Position numbers and translations under genes: made by a program. DNA of 64,000 bases from an uncultured Acetatifactor sp. (GTDB lineage: Bacteria > Bacillota > Clostridia > Lachnospirales > Lachnospiraceae). Positions within the stretch are counted from its first letter, which is position 1, and every line of letters begins with the position of its first letter. Below, one piece after another: positions 53,497 to 61,269 of the stretch. Below the pieces are notes generated by a model. That model was given only the letters and a program-made list of their open reading frames with translations. It had not been told where the DNA came from and did not search any database. The stretch lies in assembly GCA_910584865.1 (NCBI GenBank), contig CAJUCE010000016.1, positions 1 to 64,000 on the forward strand, given 5' to 3'.

Positions 53497-54271
53497 GTAA
53501 TTTCCGAACCCCCTTTCCATAGAGGAAGAGCATCAGGGCAGCGGCAGCTCCCAGGTAAAGGGCCTGCGCCAGGATGATCTCAATGTATTTGTCGGCAGAG
53601 AAGTCCACGATCAGCTTGGCCGGGCCGTAACAGACCGTGTAGATAGGTGTCAGCTTGAAAACAGGCTGCAGCGCCGCCGGGAAAATCTCCACCGGAAAGA
53701 TGGTTCCGATCAGGAGCATCATTTTGCTGTAGAGCCACTGGAAGGGATTGGCATCCTCAACCCAGAAGGAAATCAGGCTGATGCATATACGAAATACGGC
53801 ATCGATGGTGAGGCCTAAGATAACCACCGGTATGGCGGCGAGCAGGTGCAGGGGGGAGAACCGGGGCAGCGGCCCCACCATGGCGGTTCCCATCACAGCG
53901 GCCAGGACCGCGAACATGGGCAGCTGCACGCTCCAGCCCCCGGTGTACCGGGCCAGGATATACAGGGTGTAGTGATAAGGCTTGTTCACCAGATAGGCGA
54001 TGTTGCCGCTCCGGATGTCGGACGATGCCTGACGGGCCACCGTACCCGCAGGAGCGCCGAACCAGAGGGCTTCCGTGATCATCACATACCAGATCATCTG
54101 CTCCCTTGTGTAGCCGGCGATCAGAGAATCCGGAGCGGAATAAATGTAATTCCATAGATTAATAAATACAAAAATGAAAATAAAGTAGCTGATGAAGCTC
54201 ATGGCGATATTCAGGGTATACTGCAGGTTCTCCATCAGTACCGAACGGTAGATTACGGCGTATTTTCTCAT
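53480..54271 (-). CDS. ABC-2 family permease (first subunit)
   Basis: 263 residues with about six transmembrane helices, paralogous to the next permease (shared DIRSGNIAYLVNKPY and NPFQWLYSKMMLLIG patterns of the PF06182 group). Start ATG 54271 has AAAGGGAG upstream; a longer in-frame start at 54346 has none. It lies 164 bases behind the ATPase gene on the reverse strand. The spacer contains imperfect repeats of ggcatgatatatcctg-like sequence but no gene. Confidence 0.88.
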   Translation of the reverse strand: MRKYAVIYRSVLMENLQYTLNIAMSFISYFIFIFVFINLWNYIYSAPDSLIAGYTREQMIWYVMITEALWFGAPAGTVARQASSDIRSGNIAYLVNKPYHYTLYILARYTGGWSVQLPMFAVLAAVMGTAMVGPLPRFSPLHLLAAIPVVILGLTIDAVFRICISLISFWVEDANPFQWLYSKMMLLIGTIFPVEIFPAALQPVFKLTPIYTVCYGPAKLIVDFSADKYIEIILAQALYLGAAAALMLFLYGKGVRKLHVNGG

Positions 54272-54435
54272 GAGATATTGCTCCCTTTTGTTTTCCTGTT
54301 TTTGTGCGGATGTGTTATGGCGGCATGATATATCCTGTGGGGACATGCTGTGGTGGCATGCTGCATCCTGGAGGGATATTTGCCGGTGCTCCCTGCCCGG
54401 GGCTGTTGCCGGGACATGCGCCGCTGACGAACTTT

Positions 54436-55425
54436 TTATGTCGTCCCTATATTCTCCGCCTTATAGATTTCCGTAATGATATTCTCCAGCGGAATGTTGG
54501 AAATATTGATATCCTCCACATTCTCCCCGCCGATCAGGCGCAGGGCGTCGCTGATTGGCATCTTTTCCGTGTCCACCTCGAATTTTACATGTCCGCCTTT
54601 CTGCTTTAAGACGGTGATTCCCTCCCCGGCCTGCAGCAGGGTCTCCTCCTGCAGCTTTGCTTCCACGATCTTTTTGTTCAGATAATGATATTTCAGGTGC
54701 TCCATGGACTCATCCAGTACGATCCGCCCGCTGTTCACGATGATGATCCGCTTGCAGAGCTTTTCGATGTCCCCCACATCGTGGCTTGTGAGAAAAATGG
54801 TGGTGCCAAGCTCCTTATTCATCTGCTTGATCAGGGAGCGGATGCTTTCCTTGACCACCGGGTCCAGCCCTATGGTGGGTTCGTCCAGGAACAGGACCTT
54901 CGGTTTGTGGATCAGGGAGGCCACGATCTCGCAGCGGATTCTCTGCCCCAGGGACAGGCTGCGCACCGGGGTGTTGATAAAAGCTCCCAGTTCAAAGATC
55001 TCTCCAAGCTCCCGGATCCGCGCCTCCGTCTCCCGGGCCGATAGGTCATAGATGGCGCCGAAAAACTGGAAATTGTCATAGGGCGTCAGGTGGACCCAGA
55101 GCTGTTCCTTCTGGCCGAACACGGTGCCGATCTCATAGGCCAGCTGTTTCCGCTTTTTGGAGGGGTCTATGTCAAGTACCCTGACATTGCCGCCGTCGGG
55201 ATAGAGGATGCCGGTCAGCATCTTGATGGTGGTGCTTTTGCCCGCCCCGTTGGGGCCGATGAAGGCCAGGACTTCCCCCTCTTTTACGTTGAAGGAAATA
55301 CGGTCTACCGCTTTGATTTCCTCCGTCTCAGGGTGCAGGAGGGCCCGCAGGCTTCCCTTCATTCCTTTTTCCTTCCTGCGCACGCGGAAGGTTTTTGATA
55401 ATTCTGTTGCTTCAATTGCGTTCAT
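54436..55425 (-). CDS. ABC transporter ATP-binding protein (NatA-like)
   Basis: 329 residues: Walker A GPNGAGKSTT, signature SLSLGQRIRCEIVASL, Walker B VLFLDEPTIGLDP, H-loop FLTSHDVGD, then a ~90-residue C-terminal regulatory domain. AAAGGAGG precedes ATG 55425; upstream in-frame codons run through the terminator leader and are not translated. With the two ABC-2 permeases it forms a complete transporter. Expression is likely controlled by the leader at 55464-55608. Substrate is unknown; drug or sodium export and envelope-polymer export are possibilities. Confidence 0.92.
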   Translation of the reverse strand: MNAIEATELSKTFRVRRKEKGMKGSLRALLHPETEEIKAVDRISFNVKEGEVLAFIGPNGAGKSTTIKMLTGILYPDGGNVRVLDIDPSKKRKQLAYEIGTVFGQKEQLWVHLTPYDNFQFFGAIYDLSARETEARIRELGEIFELGAFINTPVRSLSLGQRIRCEIVASLIHKPKVLFLDEPTIGLDPVVKESIRSLIKQMNKELGTTIFLTSHDVGDIEKLCKRIIIVNSGRIVLDESMEHLKYHYLNKKIVEAKLQEETLLQAGEGITVLKQKGGHVKFEVDTEKMPISDALRLIGGENVEDINISNIPLENIITEIYKAENIGTT

Positions 55426-55463
55426 GCCCTTCTGCCTCCTTTTGGGTTTTACCCGGTGGTAAT

Positions 55464-55608
55464 AAAAAAGAACCGCCCTGCCATATACACTTCCGTGTAC
55501 ATACCATGCGGTTCTCCGTCTTCTGATTACCGCATAGCCAAATAAGACTTTTCGTCCTACGGCCATGCGATTTCCCGGTGGTGGGCCGGGGATCAGGTAG
55601 TGGCCGTA
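55464..55608 (-). promoter_or_regulatory. Attenuator/riboswitch-like leader of the NatA-type ABC operon
   Basis: Read on the reverse strand: stem TACGGCCA / TGGCCGTA (55608-55601 with 55565-55558) enclosing CCCGG / CCGGG; a small hairpin GGACgaaaaGTC (55557-55546); then ACCGCAT-type arm ATGCGGT (55535-55529) able to pair with ACCGCAT (55512-55506). The terminator GAACCGC / GCGGTTC (55514-55508 with 55476-55470) plus TTTTTT uses the same bases, so antiterminator and terminator exclude each other. That is the logic of a ligand- or ribosome-controlled attenuator. I cannot assign a class. Confidence 0.7.
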
Positions 55609-55942
55609 TTATGAAAAATCTGCTGCACCAACATAATCAGAGTAAGGGATATATTTTTTGTGTAAGTCATTACATACGCTCCTGTCCGGTACAGGAAGGG
55701 GGGCATGGGAACTGTTTCTGCCCATGTTTCCTGTTCCATTGACTAAATTTCATGTAGTGTAGCACAATGAGAGGAAAAAGGCAAGCATTTTTTGTAAAAT
55801 TCTTTTTATTGTTTAAGTTGGCAGAGTTTTTATGCTGGTGAGTACAATCATTTACCATTTTTTGTTTTGGATAATAAATATTGAAACCGTGAGTATAAAT
55901 CGTCAGATGCCGCAGGAAGTTGGGTATGGCGCTTAGTTTTTA

Positions 55943-55971
55943 TTGCAAAAAAGGCCGGTATCGTTTATACT
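55943..55971 (+). promoter_or_regulatory. proBA promoter
   Basis: TTGCAA (55943-55948), a 17-base spacer and TATACT (55966-55971), with proB starting 68 bases later. The region 55610-55942 between the ABC leader and this promoter has no gene. Confidence 0.7.
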
Positions 55972-56038
55972 GGATGGAAATCGAATACCGATGAAGGAAA
56001 CGAAAGGGCGGCCGGAAGGCTGCCAGGGAGAAGACAGG

Positions 56039-56884
56039 ATGAATCGTGACAGACTGAAGGATAAGAAAAGAATTGTGGTAAAGATCGGTAGTTCTTCCCT
56101 GACGCATGGGGAAACCGGAGGGACGGATCTGATCAAGCTTGAAAAACTGGTGCGGGAGCTGTGTGATTACCGCAACCGGGGGATAGAGGTGGTGCTGGTG
56201 AGCTCCGGTGCCATCGCGGTGGGGAGCAGGACACTGGGGCTGAAGGGGAGGCCGACGGATATTTCCCTGAAGCAGGCCTGCGCGTCTGTGGGACAGGCGA
56301 AGCTGATGGTGATGTACCAGAAGCTTTTCGCGGAGTACAATCATATCGCGTCCCAGATTCTCATGACGAAGAATACCATGCTGAATCCCATGAATCGGAG
56401 GAACGCGCAGAATACTTTTGAAAAGCTGCTTGAGCTGGGAGTGATTCCCATCGTGAATGAAAATGATACCATATCTACCTATGAGCTGGAGAAGCTGCAG
56501 CAGTTTGGTGATAATGATACGCTGTCAGCCATTGTGACGGCGATGATCCATGCGGATTTGCTGATTCTTTTATCGGATATCGACGGACTGTTTACCGATG
56601 ATCCACACAAAAATCCGGATGCACATTTTATTGATACGGTAGAGGTACTGACGGATGAAATGATGCGTCTCGGAAAAGGCGCCATTACAGAGGTAGGTAC
56701 GGGCGGTATGGCAACGAAACTGGCCAGTGCCCGGATTGCCACGGCAGCGGGAGCAGATATGATCATTGCAAACGGAGCGGATGTGGGGATTCTCCACGAA
56801 TTGCTGGACGGTGTGCAGAAGGGAACCCTTTTCCTGGCAAATCCTACGGAGGATTTTGATATGGACGCCTTCCTGGAGGGGTGA
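56039..56884 (+). CDS. proB: Glutamate 5-kinase
   Basis: First step of proline synthesis, ATP-dependent phosphorylation of glutamate. 281 residues from ATG 56039 (AGGGAGAAGACAGG upstream): the amino-acid-kinase fold alone, without the C-terminal PUA domain of E. coli ProB. Motifs are VVKIGSSSLT, VSSGAIAVG, VNENDTISTYELEK, GDNDTLSA and GTGGMATKLASA. An upstream in-frame ATG lies inside the promoter region and is not used. It forms an operon with proA, separated by the duplicated leader element B. Confidence 0.95.
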   Translation: MNRDRLKDKKRIVVKIGSSSLTHGETGGTDLIKLEKLVRELCDYRNRGIEVVLVSSGAIAVGSRTLGLKGRPTDISLKQACASVGQAKLMVMYQKLFAEYNHIASQILMTKNTMLNPMNRRNAQNTFEKLLELGVIPIVNENDTISTYELEKLQQFGDNDTLSAIVTAMIHADLLILLSDIDGLFTDDPHKNPDAHFIDTVEVLTDEMMRLGKGAITEVGTGGMATKLASARIATAAGADMIIANGADVGILHELLDGVQKGTLFLANPTEDFDMDAFLEG

Positions 56885-56900
56885 GGATGCATAGGCTACA

Positions 56901-57056
56901 ATGAGGGAAATGCCTCAGGAGAGAGGTGGAGCGGTACTGGAAAACAGCGGAAGCGCTGTCCTGAGGCCATAGGATTTGCGGACGCATGGGTTATGCGGCC
57001 GAAAATGCTATGAGGGAAATGCCTCAGGAGAGAGGTGGAGCGGTACTGGAATAGGA
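56901..57056 (+). promoter_or_regulatory. Structured leader element, copy B (between proB and proA)
   Basis: A 42-base sequence beginning ATGAGGGAAATGCCTCAGG occurs at 56901-56942 and 57010-57051, 109 bp apart. Between them CCTGAGGC (56960-56967) pairs with GCCTCAGG (57021-57028), then ATAG (56969-56972) with CTAT (57008-57011), and GGACGCAT with ATGCGGCC inside. A small ACAGCG/CGCTGT hairpin (56944-56959) precedes. The tail CGGTACTGGAATAGGAG is the proA ribosome site. The core matches copy A; the unit length matches copy D. Confidence 0.7.
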
Positions 57057-57064
57057 GAAAAAAG

Positions 57065-58315
57065 ATGACAGAATATTTGGAGAAAATCGGAATATATGCC
57101 AAGGAGGCGGAAACCGTCCTGCGGACCCTTGACAGCGGGCGGAAGAACCTGACATTGGAAAAAGCGGCAGAATATCTGACAGAGAGCGAAGCTGCACTTT
57201 TATCGGCAAACGAGCAGGACATGCGCATTGCCAGGGAGAAGGGAATGGCTCAGGGCCTTTTAGACCGGCTGGCCCTGACGGAAGACCGGATCCGGGGAAT
57301 GGCAGACGGGCTGCTGCAGGTGGCTGCCGCAGAGGACCCCATCGGAGAAGTATTTAACATGAAAAAACGCCCCAATGGCCTGATGATCGGGCAGAAGCGG
57401 GTACCGTTGGGGGTGATTGGAATCATATATGAAGCCAGGCCCAATGTGACGGCGGATGCCTTCGGATTGTGTTTTAAGGCGGGGAACGCGGTGATTCTAA
57501 AGGGAGGCAGCGATGCCCTCCGCTCCAATGAGGCCATAGTGGAAGTGCTGCAGAGGGCTCTTACGGACTGCGGTCTGCCGGGAACGGCCGTACAGCTTAT
57601 CGCCAGCCAGGACAGACAGGTGACGGCGGAATTTATGAAGATGAACGAATATGTGGATGTGCTGATTCCCAGGGGCGGCGCGGGCCTGATACGGACAGTG
57701 GTGCGGGAGAGCACAGTGCCCGTTATAGAAACAGGGACAGGTAATTGCCATATCTATGTAGATGCTTCCGCGGATCTGGATATGGCGGCGGAGATTCTCT
57801 TCAATGCCAAGACACAGCGCATCGGTGTCTGCAATGCCTGTGAATCTCTGGTGGTCCACGAGGCGGTGGCGGATACTTTTCTTCCCATGGCGGCGTCGCG
57901 TCTGGCCGAAAAACAGGTGGAGCTGCGCGGGGATACACAGGCCATGGAGGCAGAGAGCAGTATCCTGCCTGCCGAAGAGGAGGATTGGGGCAGGGAATAT
58001 CTGGATTACATTCTGTCGGTAAAGACGGTACGGAATATCGATGAGGCCATTGCCCATATCAATAAATACAATACGGGGCATTCCGAGGCTATTGTGACAA
58101 AAGATTACGCCAACGCCCAGCGTTTCCTGGACGAAGTGGATGCGGCGGCAGTCTATGTCAATGCCTCCACACGTTTTACGGACGGCGGGGAATTCGGCTT
58201 CGGGGCAGAGATCGGGATCAGTACTCAGAAGCTCCATGCCAGGGGACCTATGGGATTAAAGGAGCTTACTTCCGCGAAATATATCATATACGGAAACGGC
58301 CAGGTGAGACCGTGA
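57065..58315 (+). CDS. proA: Gamma-glutamyl phosphate reductase
   Basis: Second step of proline synthesis, NADPH reduction of gamma-glutamyl phosphate to the semialdehyde. 416 residues, the usual length. The catalytic cysteine is in QRIGVCNACESLV, NAD-binding elements include GVIGIIYEARPNVTADAF and LKGGSDALRSN, and the C-terminus has GEFGFGAEIGIST. TAGGAG nine bases before ATG 57065 is the tail of leader element B. Co-transcribed with proB. Confidence 0.96.
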   Translation: MTEYLEKIGIYAKEAETVLRTLDSGRKNLTLEKAAEYLTESEAALLSANEQDMRIAREKGMAQGLLDRLALTEDRIRGMADGLLQVAAAEDPIGEVFNMKKRPNGLMIGQKRVPLGVIGIIYEARPNVTADAFGLCFKAGNAVILKGGSDALRSNEAIVEVLQRALTDCGLPGTAVQLIASQDRQVTAEFMKMNEYVDVLIPRGGAGLIRTVVRESTVPVIETGTGNCHIYVDASADLDMAAEILFNAKTQRIGVCNACESLVVHEAVADTFLPMAASRLAEKQVELRGDTQAMEAESSILPAEEEDWGREYLDYILSVKTVRNIDEAIAHINKYNTGHSEAIVTKDYANAQRFLDEVDAAAVYVNASTRFTDGGEFGFGAEIGISTQKLHARGPMGLKELTSAKYIIYGNGQVRP

Positions 58316-58358
58316 GGACTCTATCTCGCCTGATATTGTGGAAGCTGCGTTGAACAAA

Positions 58359-58490
58359 GTGCCTTTTCGTGTAGAAGTATGTTGCATAAAACTGCCTTTT
58401 CGTGTAATATAGTAAATATAGAAACTGCCTTTTTGTGAAAAATCCTGAAGAATATAAGTGCCTTTTCGGGACATAATGATAAGGATGATA
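58359..58490 (+). repeat. Four 33-bp iterons upstream of the DUF4143 ATPase gene
   Basis: (G/C)TGCCTTTTCGTGTA-like 15-mers start at 58359, 58392, 58425 and 58458, each followed by about 18 unrelated bases, a strict 33-bp period. The array ends just before the ribosome site of the next gene. The spacing of about three helical turns puts the motifs on one face of the DNA, as for an operator array. Confidence 0.85.
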
Positions 58491-58505
58491 GGTAAAGGGG
58501 GCTTT

Positions 58506-59843
58506 ATGAAACGTAAAATATATAGCCGTTTGCTGGAATGGAAAGAGAAAGACAGTGGGAGCTGTGCATTATTGTTGGACGGAGCCAGACGAGTGGGCAA
58601 AAGCTATATTGCCAGGCAGTTCGGCGAACAGGAATATAGAAGTTATCTGCTGATTGATTTTGCTCATTTGCAGCGTGAGGTCAGAGAGATATTCGAAAAC
58701 GATATTGATAATTTTGATTTGTTTTTCAATAAATTATCGGCATATTATCGGAAAACGCTTTACAGGAGGGAGTCTCTGGTTATTTTCGACGAAGTGCAGA
58801 GGTATCCGGAGGCGAGAGAGCTGATCAAGTATCTGGTTGCGGACGGACGTTATGATTATCTTGAGACCGGTTCGCTGATTTCGCTGAAACAAAATGTGGA
58901 AGATATAGTAATTCCATCGGAGGAAGAGCATGTGGAAATGTTTCCCATGGATTTTGAAGAATTTTTATGGGCAATGGGAGACGAGACGACAGTTCCGTAT
59001 TTAAGGCAATGCTTTGAGGAGCTTCGGCCGCTGGGACAGGCTTTGCACAGGAGAGTCATGAATGATTTCCGGCAGTATCTTCTGGTGGGTGGGATGCCTC
59101 AGGCGGTTGAGACATACCGAAAGACGAAGAATTTCGAGGATGTTGACAGGGTGAAGAAGCGTATTCTGACATTGTACAGGCAGGATATCACAAAGTTTGC
59201 AGGGGGATATGAGGCAAGAGTCCTCTCGATTTTTGACGAACTGCCCTCGCAGCTTTCAAAGACAGAGAAAAAGTATAAACTTTCTAATATTAATAAGGAA
59301 GCCAGGTTCCGTGAATATGAGAATGCCTTTATGTGGCTGACGGAGGCTAAGGTGGTCAATAATTGCTATAATGCAACAGAACCTACCGTAGGGTTGGCTA
59401 TGAGCGAAGAACATACGACGCGGAAATGTTATATGGCGGATACCGGCCTGCTGGTGACACATACCTTTATGGATGATCAGTTTACGGATAATGATTTGTA
59501 TAGGGATATTCTGCTGGACAGGATGCATGTCAATGAAGGGATGTTGATGGAAAATATTGTGTCACAGGAACTGCGGGCAGGCGGGCACAGGCTTTATTTC
59601 TATTCCAGGTCTGATACGGATAACAGAGAGAACCATATGGAAATTGACTTTCTGATCAGAAAGAAAAGGAAGATATGTCCTGTGGAGGTAAAATCAGGCA
59701 TGTACAGGAAACACTCATCATTAGACAAATTCAGAAATAAATTCAGCAGCAAACTAGGGCAGGCATATATTCTGTATACAAAAGATATTTTTGTCAGGGA
59801 AGGGGTAGTTCACCTGCCGCTTTATATGGCTATGTTTTTATAA
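58506..59843 (+). CDS. ATP-binding protein (AAA_14 plus DUF4143)
   Basis: 445 residues. The N-terminal AAA+ domain has Walker A DGARRVGKSYIARQF and Walker B SLVIFDEVQRYPEAREL; the C-terminal DUF4143 domain has a nuclease-like core (ENHMEIDFLIRKKRKICPVEVKSG), reminiscent of a PD-(D/E)xK D-x-E-x-K set. These proteins are abundant in anaerobes and their role is unknown. Start ATG 58506 follows AAAGGGGG; an earlier in-frame GTG falls in the last iteron. Alone on its transcript. The iterons upstream suggest tight or self control. Confidence 0.92.
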   Translation: MKRKIYSRLLEWKEKDSGSCALLLDGARRVGKSYIARQFGEQEYRSYLLIDFAHLQREVREIFENDIDNFDLFFNKLSAYYRKTLYRRESLVIFDEVQRYPEARELIKYLVADGRYDYLETGSLISLKQNVEDIVIPSEEEHVEMFPMDFEEFLWAMGDETTVPYLRQCFEELRPLGQALHRRVMNDFRQYLLVGGMPQAVETYRKTKNFEDVDRVKKRILTLYRQDITKFAGGYEARVLSIFDELPSQLSKTEKKYKLSNINKEARFREYENAFMWLTEAKVVNNCYNATEPTVGLAMSEEHTTRKCYMADTGLLVTHTFMDDQFTDNDLYRDILLDRMHVNEGMLMENIVSQELRAGGHRLYFYSRSDTDNRENHMEIDFLIRKKRKICPVEVKSGMYRKHSSLDKFRNKFSSKLGQAYILYTKDIFVREGVVHLPLYMAMFL

Positions 59844-60006
59844 AAGCCGGGGTCTTCCGAAGAAAGAAACTGCCGCAAAAGATTCAACTGACAGTAGAAT
59901 ATAATAGAAAACAGCTCGATTGCATTCTCCGGGAAATTCATCTATACTGATTTCATCAGCTGATAAAAGAAACGAAATCAAACAATAGTTGAATGGAGAG
60001 AATGCA

Positions 60007-61041
60007 ATGGATATCGGAAAAAAGATAAAAAATCTACGTACGGAAAAGAATGTGAAACAGGAGGAGCTGGCGGAATACCTGGGGGTATCTTTCCAGGCCG
60101 TATCGAAATGGGAGACCGGGGCAAGCGTGCCGGACATTGCGCTGCTGCCCGATCTGGCGGTCTTTTTCGGCGTCACCATCGACGAGCTGTTCCAAATGTC
60201 GTATGAGGCGGAGTTTGAGCGGATGGAGAACATGTTCTGGCACGAGAGGAGGATTCCGGCGGAGACCTTCGGTCACTGTGTCCGGTTTCTGGAGCGGGCA
60301 GTGCAGAGTGATCCGAAGAATGTGCGGGCTTACAGCTGTCTGGCCGAATTGTACAATCACAGGGCAGGGAGCGATCATGAACTGGCCGGCGAGTATGCGA
60401 AAAAGGTGCTGGAGCTGGATCCCGAGGAAAAGCGGGGCTGGGTGGCATATCTGGAGGCCAACAACGGAGTCTGCGGGGATGAATGGTATGACAACCATTT
60501 CGAAGTCATCGAATATTTCAAGGAATTCCTCATAAAGAATCCGGGCAATTACAGGGGACTGTACGCGGTCATTGAAAATATGCTGGATGATGAGCGCTAT
60601 GACGAAGCGGTGCCCTATATCGAGCAGATGAGGACGGCAGCGAATACCCATCAGTATGATACCTACATGGGAGATGTCATGTTCGGGAAGGGGAATACGG
60701 AGAAAGCTCTGGAATACTGGAATATAGCGGTGGAGCATTATCCGCAGCGCTGGCAGGCCTACTGTGACAGGGCGGACCGTCTCAAAAAGCTGGGACGATA
60801 TGAGGAGGCTCTGGCGGATTATGAAAAATGTTTTGTCATCCAGGAGCCGCCCAGAATTTCGGACGGACTTTATTCCAAGGCCCAGGTATACGAGCTGCTT
60901 GGAGATTATAACGCCGCTATTCGGGAGAGACAGCGTATTATTCAGTGCCTGAAGGAGGAGTATCAGACTTTCTCAGGAGAGGCGATCGATGAGCAAAAAC
61001 GGGAGATCGGGCGGCTGAAGAAGCGGAAGGCGGCAAGCTGA
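60007..61041 (+). CDS. XRE-family regulator with TPR-like repeats
   Basis: 344 residues. XRE helix-turn-helix at about 4-60 (IKNLRTEKNVKQEELAEYLG, VSFQAVSKWETGASVPD), followed by helical TPR-like repeats across 95-330 (for example RAYSCLAELYNHRAG, EKALEYWNIAVEHYPQRWQAY). Such RRNPP-like layouts can bind peptides. GGAGAG precedes ATG 60007. No clear partner gene; it converges with the long sigma factor gene. Confidence 0.88.
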   Translation: MDIGKKIKNLRTEKNVKQEELAEYLGVSFQAVSKWETGASVPDIALLPDLAVFFGVTIDELFQMSYEAEFERMENMFWHERRIPAETFGHCVRFLERAVQSDPKNVRAYSCLAELYNHRAGSDHELAGEYAKKVLELDPEEKRGWVAYLEANNGVCGDEWYDNHFEVIEYFKEFLIKNPGNYRGLYAVIENMLDDERYDEAVPYIEQMRTAANTHQYDTYMGDVMFGKGNTEKALEYWNIAVEHYPQRWQAYCDRADRLKKLGRYEEALADYEKCFVIQEPPRISDGLYSKAQVYELLGDYNAAIRERQRIIQCLKEEYQTFSGEAIDEQKREIGRLKKRKAAS

Positions 61042-61102
61042 AGGGACAGGAATACAGGGATAGTAATTCCCTGGAAGGCAAAATATTGCGGGAGTCCGAG
61101 AT

Positions 61103-61141
61103 CGGGGCCCAAACCGGCTGTCGCCGGAGGTAACGGCCCCG
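61103..61141. other. Strong nested hairpin between convergent genes
   Basis: TCGGGGCC / GGCCCCGG arms enclose CCGGC tgtc GCCGG. The structure is GC-rich and has no T-run on either side, so a terminator is not obvious. It is the only feature of the 228-bp gap 61042-61269. Confidence 0.5.
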
Positions 61142-61269
61142 GTGCCTGCTCCATGTCGAATTTTGCCTTCTTTAATAATCCCATAATTCTGTTCCAAAAG
61201 TGCATTTGGAAATAATCATGATACTGCATTATGCGGAGCCGTACAAGACGGCAGAGGGAAAGCAGGATG

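Noticed and set aside
55464..55608. c-di-GMP, THF, preQ1 or T-box class for the ABC leader
   Set aside because: None of the hallmark sequences of those classes that I know are present; left unassigned.
58359..58490. CRISPR array
   Set aside because: The conserved part is only about 15 bp, the between-sequences about 18 bp, four units only, and no cas gene is nearby; operator iterons fit better.
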